Shown: positions 29,619 through 38,055, counted from the stretch's first letter. The stretch is DNA of 64,000 bases from Turicibacter sp. TJ11 (GCF_021497505.1 NZ_CP069349.1:1305131-1369130); one strand, 5' to 3'. The notes: generated by a model not told the origin, from the letters alone. Made by a program: numbers and translations.

Positions 29619-29638
29619 AAAATGAAACGTTTCATTTT
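29619..29638. promoter_or_regulatory. ScrR-type operator 1
   Basis: Perfect 20-bp palindrome AAAATGAAACGTTTCATTTT in the scrA leader. LacI-family operators have this form. It is also cre-like but two bases shorter than the consensus. Confidence 0.85.
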
Positions 29639-29672
29639 CATCTCTAAAAAAAAGACCATTTAACTATCCCTA

Positions 29673-29692
29673 AAAATGAAACGTTTCATTTT
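29673..29692. promoter_or_regulatory. ScrR-type operator 2
   Basis: Same 20-bp palindrome as operator 1, centred 54 bp from it and just downstream of the -10 element, so it would cover the transcription start. Confidence 0.88.
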
Positions 29693-29701
29693 TACATTAA
29701 T

Positions 29702-29730
29702 ATAATAATATATTTTTTTGTAACCGTCAA
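29702..29730 (-). promoter_or_regulatory. Promoter of scrA-scrB-scrK
   Basis: TTGACG, 17-bp spacer, TATTAT on the minus strand, immediately upstream of operator 2. Confidence 0.75.
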
Positions 29731-29958
29731 CATTTTTTCACCGTTTTCATAAAATGTTTTATTTTTTCAAAACATTATCCTTTAATAAAATCTATAATTT
29801 AAATAAAATTTCTTCAAAGAATTGTTTTATTTCCCTAATAGTAAAGAAGAATTCTCAGTGAAACTGTCAGAGAACCCCTAAATGATAGAATACATTTAAG
29901 CTAATTACTTGTCTCTTTTTATCAAATAAAAAACAGCCTTCCATTAATGAGGCCACTG

Positions 29959-29998
29959 AAAAAGGAGCTTATTATTTTTAAAATAATAGGCTCCTTTT
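29959..29998. terminator. Hairpin at the IS end
   Basis: AAAGGAGC.TATTATT and its complement form a stem with one mismatch, flanked by A/T runs. It may terminate transcripts in either direction between scrR and scrA. Confidence 0.6.
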
Positions 29999-30007
29999 TC
30001 TTATTCC

Positions 30008-30349
30008 CTATAATATCCATTTTTTGTTTGATGACGTCACTGCTATTATGTTTTCTTGTTCCATGTATGGCAAGTTCTCTTCAATTGAATAGGCTGCATC
30101 AGCTAAGACTTCGTTCACTTCAATCACCGTAATGATACGCTCCTCAGTGATGGCAATATGTGATTTATATCCAGCAAACGCCTCAGTTTTAGATTTATAA
30201 ACTATTTTAGCTTCTGGATCTGAGACAGAGAGAATAGCTTGGTAGGTTTCATTGATTAAGCGTAAAGGCTGATGTTAGGGAAAAATTTTATCGTATAAGG
30301 AATGTTCTTGAGAAAGATTTAATGATACTTGTTCAAAGTCTTTCATCAT
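30008..30349 (-). pseudogene. Transposase fragment with in-frame stop
   Basis: Reads MMKDFEQVSLNLSQEHSLYD, then KIFP, a TAA stop, and continues in the same frame as LINETYQAILSVSDPEAK, then EAFAGYKSHIAITEE. The DPEAK...GYKSHIA segment matches the central part of IS1182-family transposases. The catalytic C-terminal region is missing, and N-terminal and central parts are joined by an internal deletion. It is inactive. Confidence 0.75.
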
Positions 30350-30400
30350 GATGAACCTCTAAAGATGTCATCAGTAAAAAAATGATATCCTTAATGATAA

Positions 30401-30433
30401 AAAACACTGAAACCATTCATGTTTCAGTGTTTT
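30401..30433. terminator. Terminator near the scrR end
   Basis: Perfect 13-bp stem AAAACACTGAAAC/GTTTCAGTGTTTT with T-runs on both sides, inside the right end of the IS remnant. Confidence 0.8.
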
Positions 30434-30467
30434 CTTTTTTTGTGAGGTGTTTTCAGTGGACCCTTCA

Positions 30468-31463
30468 TTAATTAGCTGTTTTTTTTATTTTAGTTGTTTT
30501 ACCTTGAATAAATTTTACAGGTAAAATCATTTCTGGTGAAACGACTTGTCCATCAATTAAGGCAATAATTCCTTTGACACTTTCTTTTGCGATTTTTTCG
30601 ATGGGTTGACGAATCGTTGATATTTCAATTTGGTCATTTAAGGAGGTTTTAACACCATCAAAGCCTATGACTTGGACTTCTTCTGGAATACGGATATTAA
30701 ACCGTTCTAAAAAATGAATGATTTGAAGCGCATAAGTATCCGTAACAGCAAATATTCCATCAATTTCTCGTTTCTCGATGACTTTTTCACGTAAAAATTG
30801 TTCCATTTTCTGATTGAAATTATCACTCTTTCCAGTTAAATCAAAAATTTCATAATTCTTTTGATTTTTTTCACAATAATTAATAAAACCTTTACGACGA
30901 TTACGTGTCGTATTTTCTTTCTTAGAACCCCCACCAATAAAACAAAGCGATTGGCATCCTGCTTGATCTAATCCCTGAGCTGCTAACTCCCCACCTAAGA
31001 AATTATCACTACTTACATATGGAACTTGATCATTAAAAAAGCGATCTATACTAATAATCGGAAGATTAGATGAAACATAGGCTTCAATATCACTATAAGT
31101 AATCGCAATAATACCATCTACTTGATTTTGTTTAGCCATTGTAATATAGGCTAGCTCCGTTAGATAATCACCTTCAGAGTTACACAAAATCATCTTATAC
31201 TGCTGTTGTCTTAAACATTTTTCAATATTATATGCTAATTCACCAAAAAAAGGATGCCATACTGTTGGTAAAATAAGAGCTACTGTCTGTGTGCGATTAA
31301 CCTTTAAACCACGAGCATATACATTCGGTTGATAGTTTAATTCTTTAATCGCTAACTCAACCGCCTGTTTTGTTTTTGGCTTTACTTCAATATTATTGAT
31401 CACTTTTGAAACGGTCCCTACTGATACCCCTGCTCGTTTAGCCACCTCTTTGATTGTTGACAC
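30468..31463 (-). CDS. scrR: LacI-family sucrose operon repressor
   Basis: DNA-binding repressor with an N-terminal helix-turn-helix (TIKEVAKRAGVSVGTVSKVI) and hinge (NYQPNVYARGL), then a periplasmic-binding-type sugar domain (VDGIIAITYSD, SIDRF, GFDG). The length (331 aa) is normal. The start is GTG with AAAGGTG 9 nt upstream, or a TTG two codons earlier. It is encoded upstream of scrA on the same strand but separated from it by the IS remnant. The palindromes at scrA are the likely binding sites; none is seen before scrR itself. Sucrose specificity is inferred from the neighbouring operon. Confidence 0.88.
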   Translation of the reverse strand: MSTIKEVAKRAGVSVGTVSKVINNIEVKPKTKQAVELAIKELNYQPNVYARGLKVNRTQTVALILPTVWHPFFGELAYNIEKCLRQQQYKMILCNSEGDYLTELAYITMAKQNQVDGIIAITYSDIEAYVSSNLPIISIDRFFNDQVPYVSSDNFLGGELAAQGLDQAGCQSLCFIGGGSKKENTTRNRRKGFINYCEKNQKNYEIFDLTGKSDNFNQKMEQFLREKVIEKREIDGIFAVTDTYALQIIHFLERFNIRIPEEVQVIGFDGVKTSLNDQIEISTIRQPIEKIAKESVKGIIALIDGQVVSPEMILPVKFIQGKTTKIKKTAN

Positions 31464-31740
31464 CTTCAATCACACCTTTATTTCTAATTATACTTTATTA
31501 TGATTAGTAACCGCTACATTTCTTCTAACAATTAAAAATCAGATAAAATCTAACTTTATTTTATCATGAAATCTTATTTATATAAGTGACAATAACCTTC
31601 ACATTAAAAAGCATTTGACACTTTCCGTCTCACAAAATCAACTTATTATATTTTTAATGATTAAAATTAATTTTCTCTATTAAATAACACCTTTTGAATA
31701 TTATTTTAATTTCTTATTTTACTTCTCAAATAAATCCCAA
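31464..31740. other. AT-rich intergenic region upstream of scrR
   Basis: No coding frame. A TATAAT-like element lies about 30 bp before scrR with only a weak -35. Nothing else is seen. Confidence 0.4.
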
Positions 31741-31778
31741 TAAAAAAACGATAAGCAAAAGGCATTATCGTTTTTTTA
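31741..31778. terminator. Terminator after the SEC-C gene
   Basis: AAAACGATAA.GC/GC.TTATCGTTTT stem with seven-T runs on both strands. Confidence 0.82.
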
Positions 31779-31781
31779 AAA

Positions 31782-32939
31782 TTAGCGTCCGCAACATTTT
31801 TTATATTTTTTACCACTTTCACATGGACATGGTTCATTGCGTCCAATTTTTGTCGATTTCATCGGATTAATCATTGGCACAATCACTTGATTCGCTTGAG
31901 CGTCATTTGATGCTTCAACTTCTTGATCCATCTGACGGAATCCTTTGTTTTCCCATGTACGTGCATGGTTGAATGCATCCATTAATAATACCATTAAGGC
32001 TTGTCCGATATTATATGATTCAATCTCAATTCCACGGCTTTCAAGTGCCATAAACGCTAATTTAGCTTGATATTTATAAGTAAAAGCGACACCCATTTCA
32101 TGTGCAATTTCACGAGCCATCTTTTGATCTTCACAAATGTTTTCTGAAATAAATTTATAAACCTGTTCTAACTGAGGCGTCCATTCTCCTTGATCAATTC
32201 CATATTGCATCACCTCTTCTTTAGTTGGCATGTAATATGGTTTATCTTGATGCATTTCATATAACATAACAGCTTCCATTTCAGAATCAATTAATAATAC
32301 ATCACTTACAAATAATGGACCAAATGATTGAACATCACCTTTAAACGTTAACTTACAGAATAAAACATTTAAAGCCTCTTCTGGCGTTAACTCAGGTGCT
32401 TCATATTGATTAAATACAGAAACTAATTGGTTAAACTCACAAACTCCATATAGATTAACTAATGCTTTCATGTATAAGTAAATTAAATCTGTACGAACTT
32501 TAGCTTCCTCTAATGAGGCGTGATCAATCGTCGCATAAACATCTTTTACAATTTGTGGCATAACGTAAACCACTTCTTTACCATTCATGACGGGTAAAAC
32601 ATATCCTAAACTAAATAAAACCTGAACACAGTTACTCATCACTGCATCAACTGAAACATATGGTTCGTTCACTAACATGACGAAATCACTCATCATGACT
32701 TCATCTAATCCACAAAGAATATATTCTAAACGTGCTGCATCAGATAATGTCGTTTTAATGCGTTCAATAAGCCCACCTTTAGCTAATGATGAACAACCTT
32801 TTAATCCATGTGTATCAACAATCGCTTTTAATTCTGGCTTTTTTAACTTATTTAAAATTGTTTCAAAACTTTCATCATAATTACATTTAATCGCATTAGC
32901 AATCATTGATTCTTTTATAATCTCATTTATATTTTGCAT
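31782..32939 (-). CDS. SEC-C motif protein
   Basis: A 385-aa soluble protein ending in a SEC-C zinc motif, IGRNEPCPCESGKKYKKCCGR (C-x-C-x8-C-C), as at the SecA C-terminus. Residues about 30-65 (LNKLKKPELKAIVDTHGL, then SLAKGGLIERI) resemble an SAP/Rho-N-type helix-loop-helix. The middle is all-helical with no catalytic motif. The start ATG has AAGGTGGG 7-8 nt upstream. It is a single-gene unit with its own terminator. The motif usually marks zinc-dependent binding to ribosomes or SecB-like partners; the function here is unknown. Confidence 0.8.
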   Translation of the reverse strand: MQNINEIIKESMIANAIKCNYDESFETILNKLKKPELKAIVDTHGLKGCSSLAKGGLIERIKTTLSDAARLEYILCGLDEVMMSDFVMLVNEPYVSVDAVMSNCVQVLFSLGYVLPVMNGKEVVYVMPQIVKDVYATIDHASLEEAKVRTDLIYLYMKALVNLYGVCEFNQLVSVFNQYEAPELTPEEALNVLFCKLTFKGDVQSFGPLFVSDVLLIDSEMEAVMLYEMHQDKPYYMPTKEEVMQYGIDQGEWTPQLEQVYKFISENICEDQKMAREIAHEMGVAFTYKYQAKLAFMALESRGIEIESYNIGQALMVLLMDAFNHARTWENKGFRQMDQEVEASNDAQANQVIVPMINPMKSTKIGRNEPCPCESGKKYKKCCGR

Positions 32940-33181
32940 CAGTAATCCCACCTTACAAAAGAAAAGTCAACTCGAAATTTATACTTTATCATATAATTCT
33001 TCAAATTGCAAAAGAAACTAACATTCAAAGCTCCTATTTCGACACATATTTTGTTGAATTTGATCATAAATTATCGTTTTTCAGTCTCAAAATATGTAGA
33101 AAAAACATCGATTTTAGCTTATAAATTCTCCATTAAAAATGCAAACTATTCGTATTATACAAAAAAAAAGGAGTGAAATAA

Positions 33182-33268
33182 ATGGCTTTATTATATTTTT
33201 TTCATGTGTTATATCTATTCATGCACTATTGGGAGTTATTTTTGCCGAATTTTTCAAATTTATTTTAA
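33182..33268 (+). CDS. Putative 28-aa hydrophobic peptide
   Basis: A short frame, MALLYFFHVLYLFMHYWELF and eight more residues, starts 8 nt after a strong AAAGGAG. It is very hydrophobic and would span the membrane once. It sits alone 160 bp before the M50 protease gene. There is no homology evidence; the ribosome binding site is the main support. The rest of the 32940-33428 gap shows no other gene. Confidence 0.4.
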   Translation: MALLYFFHVLYLFMHYWELFLPNFSNLF

Positions 33269-33428
33269 ATCAGCTAGGATTTTATCTCCAGTATGTTCTA
33301 ATAACTGACCCTTTGATTTTGTTCTGACTACATTTTCTCTTTCCGTTTCATTTGATACGAATGATATTTTCAACTCACACTGCATATAGTGTATAAATAT
33401 TATGACTATCAAACGAAAGGGGGATACA

Positions 33429-34247
33429 ATGGCGATCTTTTGGTATATTTTTATTTCTTATATTAGTATTTTTATTCATGAACTAGGTCATTACTGGTCA
33501 GCTTATTTTTTCGGAATTAAAGCAACCGATGTCATCACAGGAATGGGGTTTAAACTCTTTTCTTTTTCAACTAAACATACCACTTTTACGTTTAACATGA
33601 TTCCTGGTGGTGGCATGACGATTTATTCATCAAACGAGGAGTTAAACCTTTCAACATTTCAGCAGTTTATTATTTTAGGTTCTGGTGTCTCTTTTAACTA
33701 CTTAACGGCTGTCATTGCAACAACACTCTATTTTCAAACGTCACTAGTCAAGGGCTTCTTCGCCTTTAATCAAATGATTGTTAGTTTTATCTATACGTTG
33801 TTTAACTTATTTTCATTTAATGATTTGATCGCTCCTCAAGTTGGATTAACAGACTCTATCGAGTGGGTAGCGGGACAATTCACAACAATAAAATTTATTT
33901 TATTTATTTTTATCTTTATGAATTTACTGCTCTTTTTATTTAATCTTCTTCCTGTTCCTTTTTTTGATGGAGGTCAGATGCTTTCATTATTAATCGATCC
34001 AATCCTTTACAAGATCGGAATAAAGGAGAATTTATTAAATAAATTCAAAGAACGCATCAATCAACTAGTAGGTATTCTTTTGATTGTTTTAGTATCTATT
34101 CCAATTATAAATGAAGTTTTCAACTACTTTCAAACGACGCGTATTGCTTCAAAACCCATGATTCGATGGATGTTAATCATTTTAGGTGCTATTCTAATTA
34201 AGCGTCTTCTTACTTCGATTCTGCATCACTTTAAACTTAATAAATAA
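33429..34247 (+). CDS. M50 family (site-2-type) metalloprotease
   Basis: Intramembrane zinc protease. The HExxH motif is FIHELGHYWSAYFFG (about residue 18) and the third zinc ligand is in the late motif FDGGQMLSLL (about 179). About six hydrophobic helices are predicted. The length is 272 aa. It starts at the ATG preceded by AAAGGGGG; an upstream ATG has no ribosome binding site. It lacks the PDZ domain of RseP-type members, so it resembles SpoIVFB-like/unclassified M50 proteins. The substrate is unknown. Confidence 0.87.
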   Translation: MAIFWYIFISYISIFIHELGHYWSAYFFGIKATDVITGMGFKLFSFSTKHTTFTFNMIPGGGMTIYSSNEELNLSTFQQFIILGSGVSFNYLTAVIATTLYFQTSLVKGFFAFNQMIVSFIYTLFNLFSFNDLIAPQVGLTDSIEWVAGQFTTIKFILFIFIFMNLLLFLFNLLPVPFFDGGQMLSLLIDPILYKIGIKENLLNKFKERINQLVGILLIVLVSIPIINEVFNYFQTTRIASKPMIRWMLIILGAILIKRLLTSILHHFKLNK

Positions 34248-34282
34248 AGGTCTGACCCATTAATGCATGGTGTCAGACCTTT
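34247..34282. terminator. Bidirectional terminator
   Basis: AAAGGTCTGAC and its complement around a GC-containing loop, between the convergent M50 and ECF genes. Confidence 0.82.
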
Positions 34283-34776
34283 GTTTTTATACACTTTTGA
34301 ATAATAGCTGCAAGTGGCTGATATAAAAATAACGTGGCTAAAAATGTACTTAATCCATTGCCAAGAGATACTTGAAATCCTAGTAATAACCGTATCCAAA
34401 GAGCTTTCCAAGTCATTCCACTTAGCATAATGAATGGTAAATCAATGAGTGTCCCACATAAAAATGCCAATATAAATCCTAGTATAGCCAGACTATACTC
34501 AGATTTTAAATTTTTACCTATTACATCATAAATCCATGTATAGGTTGGGAAAACTAACACATACATGATCGTCCATAACTGAAGACCATACACAAGAATT
34601 AATAAAATACAAAATAATAAAACGGCTAAAAACGACTGTTTTTTAGGAAGGTTAACACCATATAACAAGACCGTAAAATTAAACAGTTCAACATACATCA
34701 TCCATGAACCACAACTATAAATGATAAATAAAAGTGTCGCTAATAGCGACACTCTTGTCATTTCTTTAATCCTCAT
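34273..34776 (-). CDS. ECF transporter S component-like membrane protein
   Basis: A 167-aa protein with about five to six hydrophobic helices, an N-terminal MRIKEMTRVSLLATLLFI typical of ECF substrate-binding (S) subunits, and a Gly-rich C-terminal helix. S components need a shared energising module (EcfA/A'/T), not found in this window. It begins one nucleotide after the stop of the DUF4430 gene, so the two are translationally coupled. That pairing suggests uptake of cobalamin or a related cofactor, but the substrate is inference. Confidence 0.75.
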   Translation of the reverse strand: MRIKEMTRVSLLATLLFIIYSCGSWMMYVELFNFTVLLYGVNLPKKQSFLAVLLFCILLILVYGLQLWTIMYVLVFPTYTWIYDVIGKNLKSEYSLAILGFILAFLCGTLIDLPFIMLSGMTWKALWIRLLLGFQVSLGNGLSTFLATLFLYQPLAAIIQKCIKTKV

Positions 34777-34777
34777 T

Positions 34778-35221
34778 TTACCAACCTGTTTCTGTTGTGT
34801 AGCTAAATACAACACGATCGCCATCATGAATCATTAAACTATCAACTCCAGGCGCTTGTCCAATTGGCATTTGTAAATCTTGTGAAGGTGATTCATAGCT
34901 ATACATCCACCAAGGACCCGCTGCTCCATTATCTTTAGCACTTAATCCTAAAAATCCAGTAATATATAACCCATATTCTGATTCCGAAGCTTCAAGTTGT
35001 AATTCGTCTTGATACTCGACTAACACCTCACCTAATGACTCGGCATCTGTTTTTAGCTCTTTATTTTGTAATAATGTTTCGTTTGTTTCATCATTCACGA
35101 TTGTGATCGTAATCGTTTTGTCACCTGCTTGTTTGCTCATTGGTGAGATGATAAATCCAACAACGGCTACTAACATAACCGCAACCAATGCGATGATCCC
35201 TTTTTTCATATTTATTTTCAC
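34778..35221 (-). CDS. DUF4430 (transcobalamin C-terminal-like) surface protein
   Basis: A 147-aa protein with an N-terminal membrane anchor or signal sequence (about residues 5-27, no lipobox Cys) and an extracytoplasmic domain. The domain has the family pattern: a beta-strand, SLGEVLVEY, YGLYITGFLGLSA, GPWWMYSYE (about 101-109) and a C-terminal DGDRVVFSYT. DUF4430 domains resemble the C-terminal beta domain of transcobalamin/intrinsic factor. The start is GTG with AAAGGGGG 8 nt upstream. It is coupled to an ECF S-type gene. Confidence 0.82.
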   Translation of the reverse strand: MKINMKKGIIALVAVMLVAVVGFIISPMSKQAGDKTITITIVNDETNETLLQNKELKTDAESLGEVLVEYQDELQLEASESEYGLYITGFLGLSAKDNGAAGPWWMYSYESPSQDLQMPIGQAPGVDSLMIHDGDRVVFSYTTETGW

Positions 35222-35411
35222 CCTAAACGCCCCCTTTAATATGACTCTTTTTTCCTATCTCATAGATAGCATTTACTTCAACAGAGAAAGCAAATAATAA
35301 ATTAGTAATTAATGACTATTGACAGAACCCCAACATCCTATTGTTCTAAGAGATATAAATTTCTAACAATCCGCTTGCCTTAACCTCTTGCTAAATGATA
35401 CCAAGATAAAA

Positions 35412-35657
35412 TCAATTGAACCGATCTTTATTTCTCTCTTTTAGGTCATGAAGTAAGATTAAATCTTTAGACAAGCCCCTCTTCACTAATTGCAAAATTC
35501 CCTCGAATTGATCGATTGATACGTAACCTATCTCCTCTTTTACAGATGTCTCTAACAAACAACTCATTCTAAGAGTAGATGATAATTGATCCGTTAATAC
35601 TTCGTAATCGACCAAGCGAATTTTCCCATTTAAAAAGGATAAGCACTCAAATCCCAA
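35412..35657 (-). CDS. Small ORF, uncertain
   Basis: An 81-codon frame with a TTG start. The AAGGAG upstream is 22 nt away, too far for normal use. The sequence has a plausible soluble composition but no recognised motif. It may be a remnant or non-coding. Confidence 0.3.
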   Translation of the reverse strand: MGFECLSFLNGKIRLVDYEVLTDQLSSTLRMSCLLETSVKEEIGYVSIDQFEGILQLVKRGLSKDLILLHDLKERNKDRFN

Positions 35658-35985
35658 TTTTGACTCGTTATTTTAGCACTCCTTAATTTTTATGCCTAAC
35701 TTATTAAATTATTCCCCGTTGTTTTATCAATCGGTTTTATTATAACTAAATCTCATTAGGCTGACAACTAGATAACTTGGAAACATCTTTCACATTTTAA
35801 AAATAAATGTTAGTACCTAAAAAGGAATAGCTCATCACTTACGTTTTCGCAATTAATGAAAACAGAGTGATATTTTTATTTAACCACGTATGAATTACAT
35901 TAAAATAGCTAATAATAAAAATGGTACACTTTCATATCTTCTAACCATGTTTTAATAACGATGGACCTATCTTTAAAAAACTTGT
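35658..35985. other. Intergenic region
   Basis: AT-rich, no coding frame or clear structure other than the terminator that follows. Confidence 0.4.
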
Positions 35986-36017
35986 AAAAAAACACTGATT
36001 TTTCAGTGTTTTTTTGT
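35986..36017. terminator. Terminator after the lipoprotein gene
   Basis: AAAAAAACACTGA/TCAGTGTTTTTTT perfect stem with a TTTT loop. Confidence 0.88.
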
Positions 36018-36043
36018 TAGCTTCAGTTTTATTATTAAAGAAT

Positions 36044-36856
36044 CTACTCCTTATTAATGAAGTATTTTTTTAATCGGACATCATAAATCACACGAACGAG
36101 CTCATTTTTTTGCTGATAGGTATATGAGATTCGCTTAAATTCATAGTCTTTCCATTCTGAATATTTTAAAGAGTAAACCGTTAGTAAAGAACTTTCGCTC
36201 TCACTCTTAATTTCTAACGGATGAAATAATGTGAATGTTTCTTTGTCTTTATCTTCAAATTCATAGCTAATACTTTTCAAATCATAAGTTGAATTATTTT
36301 TTAAATAAGTTTGAAAAACAACACTTTCTTCTTGTTTTACTAAGTTAGGATCTATAAATTCAATGTCTTCTACTTTAATTAAGGGTGTTTGCTCCCCAAT
36401 TACTTCCTGTTCTTTATAGGTGTAAAAGTCTCGTCCGACATCATAGGTAATAATCATCTCTTGTAAATTTTCATCTAGTGTCTTAATCATAAATCGCGTT
36501 AGCTCTAAATCATCTATCTCTAAACTACTCGGTCCAACACACTTAATCCAACTGCTTATATCATTTGGTTTGAGTGTATCTTCCGTGACAATCGTTGTAT
36601 GTTGTCCATTCTCGAGTTGTACCTCGATTGTTACCCCTTTAATAATATAAGATGAATTATTTTTTATCTTTGTCTTATAGATCGCAAAGTCACTATCTTC
36701 TTGATATTCAATGGTCGGTTCGACAAACTCAATTTCATCAATTTCAAGATAGCGTTTATTGACTTGTCCTTCTTCAGTCTCCATTTGACATCCACATAAG
36801 CCAAAGAAAATAGCAATCCACAATAACACCATGACTTTCTTTTGATTCATGTTCAC
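36044..36856 (-). CDS. Putative lipoprotein with two repeated domains
   Basis: The N-terminal signal sequence (about residues 8-22) ends in a lipobox-like FGLCGC, followed by an acidic stretch, so it is probably lipid-anchored outside the membrane. Two units of about 110 residues share the pattern E-I-E-F-(V/I)-(E/D)-P at the start (about 43 and 157), KNNSSY/KNNSTY in the middle and YDV...Y near the end, implying an internal duplication. No enzyme motif is seen. The 270-aa frame begins at GTG; an ATG two codons later is equally possible. Confidence 0.72.
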   Translation of the reverse strand: MNMNQKKVMVLLWIAIFFGLCGCQMETEEGQVNKRYLEIDEIEFVEPTIEYQEDSDFAIYKTKIKNNSSYIIKGVTIEVQLENGQHTTIVTEDTLKPNDISSWIKCVGPSSLEIDDLELTRFMIKTLDENLQEMIITYDVGRDFYTYKEQEVIGEQTPLIKVEDIEFIDPNLVKQEESVVFQTYLKNNSTYDLKSISYEFEDKDKETFTLFHPLEIKSESESSLLTVYSLKYSEWKDYEFKRISYTYQQKNELVRVIYDVRLKKYFINKE

Positions 36857-36926
36857 TCAATCCTTTTTCTTTTTTAATGTTAACATGAGCGAATTAAAGC
36901 ACTTTTATACTTCATTTAGCCTAAAC

Positions 36927-36960
36927 AAAAAAGCAAGCGTTATGTACGCTTGCTTTTTAC
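36927..36960. terminator. Terminator after the aldo/keto reductase gene
   Basis: AAAAAGCAAGCGT/ACGCTTGCTTTTT perfect stem. Confidence 0.88.
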
Positions 36961-36995
36961 AACAATTTTCGTCCTGGTAATGAATTATAAAGATG

Positions 36996-37931
36996 CTACC
37001 ATTGTTCACGGGTTAATTTGACTTGATTAGCTTCACAAGCTGCATGTAAACGTGATGGAGTTGTTGTGCCTACAATTGGTTGAATTTTAGCCGGATGTCT
37101 TAGTAACCAAGCAACGATAATTGCCTCTTGGCTGACTCCATATTCATTAGCATATAAGGAAATAAGCTTTGCCATTTCTTTATATTCAGGTAAAACATCT
37201 TCTTTAGTTAAAGCTCCCCCAACTAACGGTGACCAAGCTTGCAGCGTGATCTCATGACGACGACAGTACTCTAAGGTCCCATGACTTCTATGATCGATTG
37301 AATTCATTAAACTATTCACATTCATTCCTTCATCAATAAGATTAGCATGAACTAACGACAATTCCATCTGATTCGTTATTAAAGGCTGATCAAGATAAGA
37401 TTGTAAAAAATCGATTTGAGACGCGTTATGATTACTTACCCCAAAGTGTCGAACTTTTCCCTGTTGTTGTAACTCTGAAAAAGCTCTAGCGACTTCTTCT
37501 GGCTCAACTAAAGCGTCTGGGCGATGCAATAATAAACTATCTAAGTAATCGACGTTTAAACGCTTTAAAATGCCATCAACCGATTGAATAATATACTCAT
37601 AACTAAAGTCATAGTGAGGTGCTGATCCTTCTCTTAAATCATTGCTTAAACGAATTCCACATTTAGATTGTAAATAAATGGATTCGCGTTTGACTAAGTT
37701 AGTTTCCCATATTTTCGAAAATACAGTCTCAGCCTTCCCACGTTTATAAATATCGGCATGATCAAAGAAGTTAATCCCTTCTTCTAAGGCAGCTTCAATT
37801 GCCTTTAACCCCTTTATCTCATCCTCCTTAGTAATAGGGATACTTGCATCCCAACTTCCACCTAGTCCCATGCATCCTAGTGCAATTTGAGAGACATTAA
37901 GATTACTTTTTCCTAATTTAATCTGTTTCAT
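36996..37931 (-). CDS. Aldo/keto reductase with late nonsense codon
   Basis: NADPH-dependent oxidoreductase of the YdhF/Tas-like AKR type. Catalytic tetrad positions are visible: FFDHADIY (Asp, Tyr), YLQSKCGI (Lys) and LLLHRPD (His). The cofactor region includes GTTTPSRL near the end. The frame stops at TAG after LTREQW. Directly beyond, in the same frame, HLYNSLPGRKLL and a second stop follow, the usual AKR C-terminus (family members have Tyr where the TAG is). So the protein lacks about 13 residues. The start ATG has AGGGGA 5-8 nt upstream; the preceding ATG is an alternative. Confidence 0.85.
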   Translation of the reverse strand: MKQIKLGKSNLNVSQIALGCMGLGGSWDASIPITKEDEIKGLKAIEAALEEGINFFDHADIYKRGKAETVFSKIWETNLVKRESIYLQSKCGIRLSNDLREGSAPHYDFSYEYIIQSVDGILKRLNVDYLDSLLLHRPDALVEPEEVARAFSELQQQGKVRHFGVSNHNASQIDFLQSYLDQPLITNQMELSLVHANLIDEGMNVNSLMNSIDHRSHGTLEYCRRHEITLQAWSPLVGGALTKEDVLPEYKEMAKLISLYANEYGVSQEAIIVAWLLRHPAKIQPIVGTTTPSRLHAACEANQVKLTREQW

Positions 37932-38016
37932 CATAAACTCCCCTTCATCCAAAGCTTACCTTTATTATATAAAAAGATTTCTCTTTTTTCATTAAACAAT
38001 TTAATGATACGAAATG

Positions 38017-38055
38017 AAAAAAGGTTTAAACCCTTAACAGATTTCAACCTTTTTT
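38017..38055. terminator. Hairpin downstream of the nucleotidase gene
   Basis: AAAAAAGGTT/AACCTTTTTT with partial inner pairing; 115 bp from the nucleotidase stop. Confidence 0.5.

Larger units (their letters stand above)
29949..30463 (-). mobile_element. Decayed insertion sequence (IS1182-like remnant)
   Basis: Bounded by imperfect inverted repeats: GAGGCCACTGAAAA at the left and GGGTCCACTGAAAA (complement, 30450-30463) at the right, 12 of 14 matching. CATTAAT occurs just outside both ends (29942-29948 and 30466-30472), a possible target duplication overlapping the scrR stop codon. The interior holds a broken transposase. The element is only about 515 bp, so most of it has been lost. Confidence 0.65.

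Noticed and set aside
35222-35411. Cobalamin riboswitch before the DUF4430 gene
   Set aside because: No B12-box-like sequence was found on the minus strand.
36963-37931. Recoding (pyrrolysine-type) at the TAG in the aldo/keto reductase
   Set aside because: No pyrrolysine tRNA or synthetase is seen and the position is ordinarily Tyr; a nonsense mutation is simpler.
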